Source: Streptomyces sp. TRM70350
GTDB taxonomy: Bacteria; Actinomycetota; Actinomycetes; Streptomycetales; Streptomycetaceae
DNA: 64,000 bases
Assembly (NCBI RefSeq): GCF_019219825.1
Contig: NZ_JAHUXH010000015.1
Coordinates: 62,001 to 126,000 of the forward strand
Reading direction: 5' to 3'
Below are positions 1 to 7,033 of this stretch, piece by piece. Numbering within the stretch: the stretch's first letter is position 1; every line of letters begins with the position of its first letter. Made by a program: the position numbers and the translations under genes. Below the pieces are notes generated by a model. That model did not search any database, was not told the origin of the DNA, and saw nothing but the letters and a program-made list of their open reading frames with translations.

Positions 1-322
1 CCGGCAGCCCGGCGTCGCGCAGCGTGGCCGCGACCGCGTCGGCGTCCTCGGGCCTGATGCAGAAATCGGCGTCGTGCTGGAGGTTCTCGCTGGCCCCGTG
101 CGCGTAGGCGGCCACACTGCCCGCCAGCGCGAAGTCGTGCCCGCCCCGCTTCAGCAGGGTGCCGACCTGCTTGGCCGCCTCCAGGATCGCCTGGTTGCGA
201 TCACGGGGCAGCTCACGCGCCGCCTCCGGCTCGGGCCGGTCCTCGGCCGGTTGCGCCGCCAACCGGAGCCCGGGACCCTGGGCACGTGGGGCGAGTGTCG
301 TGTCCTCGCCGTTCTGCACCAT
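1..322 (-). CDS. Nucleotidyltransferase family protein, 3' end cut by window edge
   Basis: The minus strand reads from ATG at 322, preceded by GGAGGGAG, and runs off the left edge, so only the N-terminal 107 residues are visible. After a charged leader (residues 1-40) comes a helix and then GGHDFALAGSVAAYAHG, followed by HDADF about 60-80 residues in. The G-S and D-x-D pattern is that of minimal nucleotidyltransferase-fold proteins (the LAGS...D-A-D core that binds metal and NTP). A second in-frame ATG at 364 lies inside the neighbouring inverted repeat and has a poorer ribosome site. Family assignment is from the motif; the substrate cannot be guessed from this fragment. Confidence 0.72.
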   Translation of the reverse strand, partial: MVQNGEDTTLAPRAQGPGLRLAAQPAEDRPEPEAARELPRDRNQAILEAAKQVGTLLKRGGHDFALAGSVAAYAHGASENLQHDADFCIRPEDADAVAATLRDAGLP

Positions 323-341
323 GCCGACCACTCCCTCCGCG

Positions 342-426
342 CCAGGGCCTGTCGTTTGGACCATGCCGGCGTCGGCTGAGAGGCGCAGTCTCTCTCGGCC
401 GACCTGATCCAAACGGCAGGCCCTGG
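342..426. repeat. MITE-like element / long imperfect inverted repeat
   Basis: The arms 342-360 (CCAGGGCCTGTCGTTTGGA) and 408-426 are reverse complements with one mismatch in 19. Inside, GTCGGCTGAGAG (371-382) can pair with the CTCTCGGCCGAC stretch (393-404), so almost the whole 85 bp folds into a hairpin. It holds no ORF and sits between divergent genes. Ends of this kind are common on small non-autonomous elements and IS ends in Streptomyces. I see no clear target duplication, so a bidirectional terminator or other structured element is the alternative. Confidence 0.55.
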
Positions 427-531
427 TTAGCCCTGTGTACCCGCCCCGCGCCGTTCGACACGGCCCGGCGGCGGGCCGCGCGGCGGTTGCGGCCCCTGAC
501 GCGGCCGACCCTTCACACCATCCTCATGAGA

Positions 532-537
532 TACGGT
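532..537 (+). promoter_or_regulatory. Candidate -10 box (TACGGT) for the kinase pair
   Basis: TACGGT fits the TANNNT pattern of HrdB-type -10 elements. Transcription would start near 544, which lies downstream of the GTG at 536 and favours the later GTG at 572 as the true kinase start. No convincing -35 is visible, so this is weak. Confidence 0.3.
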
Positions 538-571
538 GATCGGCCCGCCCTCCGTGCTGGAAAATGCTGCG

Positions 572-2782
572 GTGCAGCCGCTGACCCCAGATGATCCGGA
601 GACAGTGGGCGGCCATCGGCTGCAGGCCCGGCTCGGCGCGGGCGGCATGGGCGTCGTCTACCTCGGGCGTACGCCGGGCGGACGGCTCGTCGCGGTCAAA
701 CTGGTGCGCGAGCACTTCGGCGCCGACACCCACTACCGCGCGCGCTTCCGACGCGAGGTGGCCGCCGCCCGCACGGTGACGGGCACCTTCACCGCCCCGG
801 TGCTGGACGCCGACCCGGACGCCACAGTGCCGTGGCTGGTCATGGAGTACCTGCCGGGGCTGTCCCTGCGCGAGGCCGTCGACACCTTCGGCGCACTGCC
901 CCCACGCGCGCTGCGCCTGCTGGCCGCCGCCCTCGCCGAGGCGCTCGCCGGCATCCATCGCGCGGGCCTCGCCCACCGGGACCTGAAGCCCGGCAACATC
1001 ATGCTGACCGCGAGCGGCCCCCGCCTCATCGACTTCGGCATCGCCCGGCCGCTGGACGCCACCGAGATCACCCTCCCCGGAACCTTCCTCGGCACCCCCG
1101 GCTTCATGTCCCCCGAACAGGCGTCAGGCGGCCTCGCCGGGCCGGCCGGTGACGTCTTCTCGCTCGGCGCGGTCCTGGCGTACGCGGCGACGGGCCGCCC
1201 GCCCTTCGACGCCGTCGACAGGGCGGCCACACTCGAACGCGTCCGGCTCGCCCGCGCGGATCTCGACGGCATCGAGGATCGCCGTCTGCGCGCCCTCGTC
1301 GCGGCCTGTCTGCGCCGCGAACCGGAGCGCCGCCCATCCGCCGCCGCCCTGCTGCACCGGCTGGGCGAACCCGCCGACTCCGTGTACGGCACCGGATGGC
1401 TTCCGGCACCGCTGGCGGAGGCGATCGACCGGCGCGTGGCACGCTCCCAGCCCGAGCCGCGCGGCGCCACCCCGGTGGCCGCGTCGCTGCGGGAGGCGCC
1501 GCACGGTGAGACGACCGCCGATCCGGACGCCGTCACGGCGGACGCCCCCGACGCCCCCGCGACCACGCCCTCCCGTCCCCCGGACCGCCGCAAGCTTCTC
1601 TTCGCCGTGGCCGCCGCGGCCGCCGTGCCCGTGGCAGCCGGGGCCGCCGTGGCGCTGGCGGACCAGCTCCTGCCGGAGGAAGAAAGGCCGCCGCCGCGTC
1701 CCTCGGACCAGGCGTCACCGTCCCGCTCGGCCACCGCCCGGCCCTTGGTGGCCACCCGCCGGTGGCGGACGAAGGTCCTCGACGACACCAGCTACCCGGA
1801 CCTCTACCCGGCCGGTGACGTCGTCCTCGCCGCGAACAGCGGGCAGAGCGACGTCCACGCCCTCGATGCACGGACCGGCCGGATCCTCTGGCACCGCGCC
1901 GCCACCACATCCGGCCCCGCCGACCACATCGCGACCGGCCCGGACGCGGTGTACCTGTTCGACGCCCGCGACGGGGACAGCACGGAGGACTTCGTACTGC
2001 GCGCCATCCACGCGGCCTCCGGCGCGGTCCGGTGGACGTCCCGGGTGCCCTTCTTCCCCTGGGGGACGGCGGCCACCGCATCGGTCCTCTGCGTCGCCGT
2101 GTACGACGAGGTGAGAGCCCTGGACGCCAAGGACGGCCGGCCGCGCTGGACGGCTCGGGCCACCGGCATGTCCCTCACGGCCCGCGCCGGACTCGCGGTG
2201 GCGTCGGGCGAGCGCGTCATGACCGGCCTGGACGCGGACAACGGCCGGATCCGGTGGACGTACGAGATGCCGGAGTCCCCGTTGTCCACGCTCGTCAGTG
2301 ACGGCATGGTCTTCACCAGTGACACCCTCGGGACCCTGTACGCGGTCCACGCGGACGACGGGAAGGCCGCCTGGAAGAGAACGTTCGACTACCGCAGTTC
2401 GGCGCGTCACGCGGGGAGCGGCATGGTCTACGTGAGTGAGCCCGACGGCCGGATCCGCGCCTTCCAGGCACGGACGGGCAAGCAGGCGTGGGCACGTCGG
2501 CCAGGACGGGACGAGGCGTCGTACGGCGAGTCGCAGACCCTCGGCGTGTCCGACGGCACGCTCTGGGTCCAGGGCCCCGGCCAGACGGTGTACGCCCTCG
2601 ACACGACCGACGGCCGCACCCTGTGGACGTACGGTGCCCTGGCGACCATCGGCTCGGCCACCGGCCACGGCGCCGGAGCGCTCGCCGCCGCCGGGCTCGT
2701 ACTCCTCGGCACCGAGGGCGGACACGTCGAGGCCTTGAGCCCACCCGGCCCGACGAAGGGAGACGCACGTGGAACGGCTTGA
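572..2782 (+). CDS. Membrane Ser/Thr protein kinase with C-terminal PQQ-type beta-propeller (AfsK-like)
   Basis: 736 aa from GTG 572. An earlier in-frame GTG at 536 would add 12 residues, but it lies at the candidate -10, and QPLTPDDPETVGGHRL is the usual family beginning. The kinase domain spans about residues 12-270: glycine loop LGAGGMG, Lys43, catalytic HRD with Asp137, DFG at Asp154 and a TP/S-containing activation loop. A single hydrophobic segment (about 341-362) follows a Pro-rich linker. The extracellular part holds repeated WR/W-T-blade motifs (LDARTGRILW, LDAKDGRPRW, LDADNGRIRW) of a PQQ-like propeller. Domain order matches AfsK-type receptors, which phosphorylate cytoplasmic targets in response to an unknown outside signal. 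It overlaps the next kinase by 14 bp, so the two are translated together. Confidence 0.93.
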   Translation: MQPLTPDDPETVGGHRLQARLGAGGMGVVYLGRTPGGRLVAVKLVREHFGADTHYRARFRREVAAARTVTGTFTAPVLDADPDATVPWLVMEYLPGLSLREAVDTFGALPPRALRLLAAALAEALAGIHRAGLAHRDLKPGNIMLTASGPRLIDFGIARPLDATEITLPGTFLGTPGFMSPEQASGGLAGPAGDVFSLGAVLAYAATGRPPFDAVDRAATLERVRLARADLDGIEDRRLRALVAACLRREPERRPSAAALLHRLGEPADSVYGTGWLPAPLAEAIDRRVARSQPEPRGATPVAASLREAPHGETTADPDAVTADAPDAPATTPSRPPDRRKLLFAVAAAAAVPVAAGAAVALADQLLPEEERPPPRPSDQASPSRSATARPLVATRRWRTKVLDDTSYPDLYPAGDVVLAANSGQSDVHALDARTGRILWHRAATTSGPADHIATGPDAVYLFDARDGDSTEDFVLRAIHAASGAVRWTSRVPFFPWGTAATASVLCVAVYDEVRALDAKDGRPRWTARATGMSLTARAGLAVASGERVMTGLDADNGRIRWTYEMPESPLSTLVSDGMVFTSDTLGTLYAVHADDGKAAWKRTFDYRSSARHAGSGMVYVSEPDGRIRAFQARTGKQAWARRPGRDEASYGESQTLGVSDGTLWVQGPGQTVYALDTTDGRTLWTYGALATIGSATGHGAGALAAAGLVLLGTEGGHVEALSPPGPTKGDARGTA

Positions 2783-4118
2783 CCGGGACGACCCCCGCGG
2801 AATCGGGCGCTACCGGATCCTGGCGCGCATCGGCACGGGCGGCATGGCCACCGTGTACCTGGGCCGGTCCGGGGGCGGCCGGGCGGTCGCGGTCAAGGTG
2901 CTGCGCGCCGACTTCGCCCGCGAGCCGGAGTTCCGGGCCCGGTTCCGGAGCGAGGTGGAGGCCGCCACGGCGGTCGGCGGCGTGTACAGCCCGCCCGTCC
3001 TCGACGCCGACCCCGACGCCGAGCGCCCCTGGATGGCGACCGAGTTCCTGCCCTCCGTGACCCTGCGCGACGCGGTGGAGCGGTACGGCCCGCTGCCCGC
3101 CCCCTCCGTTCGGCGGCTGGCCGCCGGTCTCGCCGAGGCACTCGCCGCGATCCACCGCACCGGGATCGTCCACCTGGACGTCAAACCGGCGAACGTGCTG
3201 CTGACCGCCGACGGCCCACGCCTGATCGACTTCGGTATCGCCGCCCGTACCCGCTCCACCGCCCCCTCCGGTTCCCGCGGCTTCATGTCCCCGGAACAGA
3301 TGGCCGGTTCCGCCGGCCCGCCCAGCGACGTCTACTCACTGGGCGCCACGCTCGCCTACGCCTGGGGCGAGCAGGGCGCAGGCCATGCCGCCGCCGACGA
3401 CGCCCTGACCGCGCTCCTCGCCGACTGCCGGCGCCCCGAGCCCGCCGCCCGCCCGACCGCCGCCGAACTGACCGCGCTCCTCGCCTCGATGACGGCGCAT
3501 CCGGAGGCGACGGACACCGCCTGGCTGCCGACAACGGTGACGGCGGCGATCGACCGGCAGGCGAGCGCCGCCGCCAACCCCCCGGCTCCCGCGTCCACGC
3601 CGCCGAGCCGGCGCTCGCTGCTGATCGGGGGCGCCACCGTGCTGGCCGCGGCCGGAGGCGGGGCGGCGGCCGTACTCGCCGGTGGCGAAAGCGGCACCAC
3701 GGACGACGAGAAGAGCCCCGGGAAGTTTTCGAACGCGGCGCCCGCGGCCTCCCCGTCGGCCAACTCTCCCTCGCCCCCGCCGAAGCCCATCAAGCTGGAG
3801 TTCGTCATTACCGGCGACGGCCCGCTCACCGCGCTCACCTACTGGGTCAACGGCCGCCCCACCACGTTGAACAGCGTCCCGCTGACCTGGCGGCGGACCG
3901 TGGAGGTGCCGCGCGTGCCGGGCAGCGTCGAGTGGCGGCTGCGCTTCACCTTCCCGTCGGGCAGGGTCAGGGTCCGCGTGTACCGGGACGGCTCCCAGAC
4001 CACCGACTCCCGCCACCCGATCGACTCCGTGCTCGGCTTCCCCGACCTGTACCCGTACGACGTGGACATGGGCGGCGCCAGTGCCGTTTCGGGACCCCTC
4101 CCCGGCGCCGACGTCTAA
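2769..4118 (+). CDS. Membrane Ser/Thr protein kinase-like protein, non-RD type, with small extracellular beta domain
   Basis: 449 aa, GTG start behind AAGGGAG inside the end of the preceding kinase. Kinase domain about residues 10-245: GTGGMA loop, Lys43, HLD (135-137) in place of HRD, DFG at Asp154. Loss of the Arg makes it a non-RD kinase. The activation segment between DFG and SPEQ is also shorter than in its neighbour and lacks the usual Thr-rich stretch, so it may be constitutively active, weak, or controlled by its partner. One transmembrane helix (about 283-305), then a Ser/Pro-rich linker and a roughly 100-residue C-terminal domain predicted to be beta, loosely like MmpS-type accessory domains. 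Tight coupling with the AfsK-like gene suggests a receptor pair. Confidence 0.9.
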   Translation: MERLDRDDPRGIGRYRILARIGTGGMATVYLGRSGGGRAVAVKVLRADFAREPEFRARFRSEVEAATAVGGVYSPPVLDADPDAERPWMATEFLPSVTLRDAVERYGPLPAPSVRRLAAGLAEALAAIHRTGIVHLDVKPANVLLTADGPRLIDFGIAARTRSTAPSGSRGFMSPEQMAGSAGPPSDVYSLGATLAYAWGEQGAGHAAADDALTALLADCRRPEPAARPTAAELTALLASMTAHPEATDTAWLPTTVTAAIDRQASAAANPPAPASTPPSRRSLLIGGATVLAAAGGGAAAVLAGGESGTTDDEKSPGKFSNAAPAASPSANSPSPPPKPIKLEFVITGDGPLTALTYWVNGRPTTLNSVPLTWRRTVEVPRVPGSVEWRLRFTFPSGRVRVRVYRDGSQTTDSRHPIDSVLGFPDLYPYDVDMGGASAVSGPLPGADV

Positions 4119-4154
4119 CCTCACCACCAAGGACTGTTGAAGAGGGCGGACACC

Positions 4155-4949
4155 ATGGCGAGTCGCGTGAGCAAGGTCAGCCTCCTGCCGAAGGACATCG
4201 GCAGCCTCAGCCGCACCGTTCCCCCCGCCCTGCCGGGCACGCTCTTCGTGCTGGGCGCGAACGGCGGTATGAGCGTGGCGCCGGACGCGGACTTCCCGCT
4301 GCTGTTCGGGCGCAACGAGCCCGACGTGCACGTCTGTGTCGGAGCGGACGACACCTGTGTCAGCCGACGCCAGGGACTGATCACCCGCGACTCCTCGCGC
4401 TGGGTGCTGCGCAACACCGGCAAGCTGCCCATCCGCTTTCCCGGGTCACGCCTCGTGCTTCGCGGCGATCAAGCCCAACTGCCCAGCGGATACACCCCGT
4501 TGTTCGTCGTCTCACCGCGGCAGGAGCACCTCCTGGAGGTCCGGATCGCCGCGCCGGCGCCGTCGTCCGGCCCGGGGAACGGTATCGAGGCGTGCGCGGA
4601 CGAGACGTACGAACAGGGGCGCAGGGACCTCGGCCCGGAGGAGAGGCTGGTGCTCGTCTGCCTCGCTCAGCGCTATCTCCGCAACGACCCCCAGCCGCAG
4701 CCCCTGACCTGGGCGCAGGTCGCCTTCGAGCTGGGCGAGCTGCGGCCGGGGGAGCGGTGGAGCGCGAAGCGGGCCGCCCACATCGTCGCGAACGTACGCA
4801 AGCGGCTCAGCAAGGAGCACCGCGTCCCCGGGCTGGTGGAGGAAGAGGTACCGCAGCCCGTCGGCAACGCGCTCAACCACAACCTCATCACCGACCTCCT
4901 GGTCACCACGACGATCACCAAGTCGGACCTGCGCACGCTGGGGGAGTGA
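4155..4949 (+). CDS. FHA domain protein with C-terminal winged-helix-like segment
   Basis: 264 aa from ATG 4155 behind GAGGGCGG; a TTG at 4137 would add six residues. The N-terminal half carries the forkhead-associated signature: FGRNEPDVHV, then VSRRQGLI (the S-x-x-H/R face) and WVLRNTG, about residues 48-100, the phosphothreonine-reading fold. The C-terminal part (about 155-240, LTWAQVAFELGE...KRAAHIVANVRKRLSKEH) looks like a helix-turn-helix. Sitting 36 bp after two kinases, it is the natural reader of their phosphorylation and could carry the signal to DNA. The FHA call is firm; the DNA-binding idea is inference. Confidence 0.82.
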   Translation: MASRVSKVSLLPKDIGSLSRTVPPALPGTLFVLGANGGMSVAPDADFPLLFGRNEPDVHVCVGADDTCVSRRQGLITRDSSRWVLRNTGKLPIRFPGSRLVLRGDQAQLPSGYTPLFVVSPRQEHLLEVRIAAPAPSSGPGNGIEACADETYEQGRRDLGPEERLVLVCLAQRYLRNDPQPQPLTWAQVAFELGELRPGERWSAKRAAHIVANVRKRLSKEHRVPGLVEEEVPQPVGNALNHNLITDLLVTTTITKSDLRTLGE

Positions 4950-5011
4950 CGCGCCTCCGGCCTCGCCTGCGCGCTGCACGAAGCCCGGACGGTCGCGGCC
5001 GCGGCGGCACC

Positions 5012-5028
5012 CGGGCACGGCGTGCCCG
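5012..5028. terminator. Hairpin after the FHA gene
   Basis: CGGGCAC (5012-5018), a three-base loop and GTGCCCG (5022-5028) form a perfect 7-bp stem between the FHA gene and the next coding region. There is no T-tract, so termination is only a suggestion; such U-less hairpins are common between Streptomyces genes. Confidence 0.4.
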
Positions 5029-5150
5029 CTGGTGCGGGACACGAGTGCGGTAAGTGCCCGAGGCGGAGCGGGAGGGGTCACGCCGACCCCGTGCGACGGT
5101 TCCTCGCCGACGGATCGCCGATCACGCGCGGAGAGAGACGGGGGTACCGG

Positions 5151-6425
5151 ATGACGGTGTCCAGGCTGCTGACCGACCCGACCACAGAAGCCAGGCTCGG
5201 CCCCGACGTCCTGGCCGAACTCCGCGCCGGCCTCTGGGCGGTGGACTGTCAGACGTGCGGCCGACGGTTCGGGCGGTGGGAGAAACCGGCGCTGACCGTG
5301 CAGGCGGTGGCCGACACAGCCGACGCCTCGCTGCATCACCGCGGCTGCCGGTCACCGCGATGGCGCGAGTACTCGACCGGCGAGGAACGAGAGTTGACCA
5401 CCTTCCCGCACGTCACATGGCGGGCGAAGCTCATCCTGCTCCCGACGGGCAACACGCCGGTCTTCCTGGTCAACCCGTACTACGAACTCGCAATGCTGCG
5501 CAGGGACGACGGCCGATGGCGTCCGGCCACGCTGGACCCGTTCGCCGCCTACGGGATGGGCACGGACCTGTTCGACGGGGTGATCGCGCAGCCGTCGCTG
5601 TCGGTCGTGGTCGCCGAGGATCGGATATCCGCGCAGATCACGGACAACGGGACGGTCGCTCACCGTTGGGACCTCTCGCCGCTGTCACCGAAGCTTCGGG
5701 ACGCGGTGGACGCAAAGGAATGGCTCACGGTCGGCCTGACCACGTCTCTGGATCTGGGCCGGCGACTGTCGGGCAACCCCCTGCCGACGTTGATCAACGC
5801 ACGGCAGGTGCGGCTCGGCGCGGCGCGCACCACCTACACCGAGCAGGCGCAGCTGCTGAGCGACACGGACTTCGCCAAGAAGGTGCGCCTGGAGATGATC
5901 GCCCTGAGCAGCGAGATGATCAGGAGAAGGCTGGGGATCGAGTACGACGACGACCTGCTGGTGGCCGCGCTGGCGTGCAGCACCGGGAACAGCGCGATGA
6001 TCATGCGGCTCAGGGGCCGCGACAAACTGGCGTCGGCGCTCCCGGTCGCCATGCTCTACGCGACCACGTCACGGACGGCGTCCAACCGGCCGGCACACGG
6101 CGGTGGCGTGCACGTGATGGCAGCCGACGCGACCGGAGCAGCCGAGTGCTTCGAGATGATCGCGGCCGTGGCCGAACTCACCGGCAACACTGTGACCAGG
6201 CTGGCCGCCGAGCCGACGGTCGAGCAGCGCAGGACGGAGTACCTGGCCGACATAGTCATCGGCACACCGGAGCAGTTCCGTGCCGCCTACGCGTTCTACC
6301 AGGACGACGACGAGGACTGGAGCCTGCACGAAACCCGAGGGCACCTGGCCATGACCATGGGTCTCGACGTCAGGCACAGGGCAGCGGAGCTGATCCACCG
6401 CTACCCCAGAGTTGCCGTCATCTAG
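5151..6425 (+). CDS. Zinc-knuckle protein with degenerate SecA-like motor domain
   Basis: 424 aa from ATG 5151 (GGGGG seven bases upstream). Near the N-terminus C33-x2-C36 and a later H-H-x-x-C66 could bind zinc. Residues about 80-230 are an unrecognised domain. Residues about 250-385 follow the SecA N-terminal motor in order: REAA.R.LG..H.DVQL becomes [17 protein letters not shown]; the Walker A GEGKT becomes GRDKL (289-293); KGVHVVTVNDYLA becomes [34 protein letters not shown] becomes [23 protein letters not shown]. The Walker lysine is kept but the Gly-Lys-Thr context is lost, so ATP hydrolysis is doubtful, and the second motor half is missing. It lies between the FHA and CHAT genes. Homology to SecA is by eye from motif order; function unknown. 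Confidence 0.68.
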   Translation: [424 protein letters not shown]

Positions 6426-6765
6426 TTGTTCTGTCCATGCCCAGGACGAAGGCCGGCATGGTGAGCGTGTACTCGGGCGGTTCCAGGGAGAGTTCCTCGC
6501 GCATGCCGCGCCGCGCGACGTCGTGCAGGTCGGGCGCGTTGCGGCCCGCCGAGTCGATGAGCCGGGACAGCCCCTCGTTCACCGAGGAGCCCCACAGCCC
6601 CGGACCCGAGCGCACGTTGTCGGCTCGCCGGGTGACGACGAGCAGGTGGTCGGCAGTGACGACGGCCACGTTCACGCCGAAGCTGCACTCGCCCTCGACG
6701 ACGAGCGCCGACGTGTGGAGCACGCCCGATGGAGAAGGTCGACCACGTGGGGAGTGAGGCGTCAC
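6418..6765 (-). pseudogene. Fragment of a Nudix-like protein
   Basis: A GTG-started minus-strand frame of 115 codons reads VVTADHLLVVTRRADNVRSGPG, GLWGSSVNEGLSR and then VARRGMREELSLEP, the R-E-x-x-E-E heart of a Nudix box with the usual tryptophan-containing strand before it. The frame stops just after LTMPAFVLGMD, where relatives carry on for a further domain, and its end overlaps the SecA-like gene by 8 bp. It is best read as a truncated remnant; expression as a short protein is possible but unlikely. Confidence 0.55.
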
Positions 6766-6780
6766 CCTGGCGGTACGTCA

Positions 6781-7005
6781 GCCGGCACGCGGGGTGCGGC
6801 CACGGCCCCTGCCGTCCGGCCACGCCACCGGCTGCGACGCCCGCCACGTCGCCGCCCCACAGCCCGACGGCCGGGGCGCTGCCGCCGCGCTCCGCGCCGC
6901 ACTCGCCGACGCGGACCTGGCTCGGTCACGACATCGGCCACGTCAACGCCCACGGCACCGGTACCCGCCTCAATGACCTGAGCCCGAGGCGAAAGGCGGT
7001 GACCA
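6781..7005 (+). pseudogene. Frameshifted remnant of a beta-ketoacyl synthase
   Basis: One frame (from about 6781) reads SGHATGCDARHVAAPQPDG and GAAAALRAALADADLA, and the next frame takes over near 6925 with HDIGHVNAHGTGTRLND. Together these are the C-terminal half of a KAS II/FabF-type condensing enzyme around the catalytic VNAHGTGT histidine. A one-base slip separates the halves and no active-site cysteine region remains. This is decayed sequence. It borders the CHAT gene and has no functional partner nearby. Confidence 0.6.
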
Positions 7006-7033
7006 CGGTGAGGCTCGGCCCTGTGGGCCGCGC

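Noticed and set aside
572-4949. The kinase/FHA genes as part of a type VII or type VI secretion cluster
   Set aside because: No secretion component lies nearby; the SecA-like protein lacks a working motor and the gene order fits simple signalling better.
6781-7005. KS fragment as part of a type II PKS cluster
   Set aside because: Only a C-terminal fragment with a frameshift, no cysteine site and no ACP or CLF neighbours.
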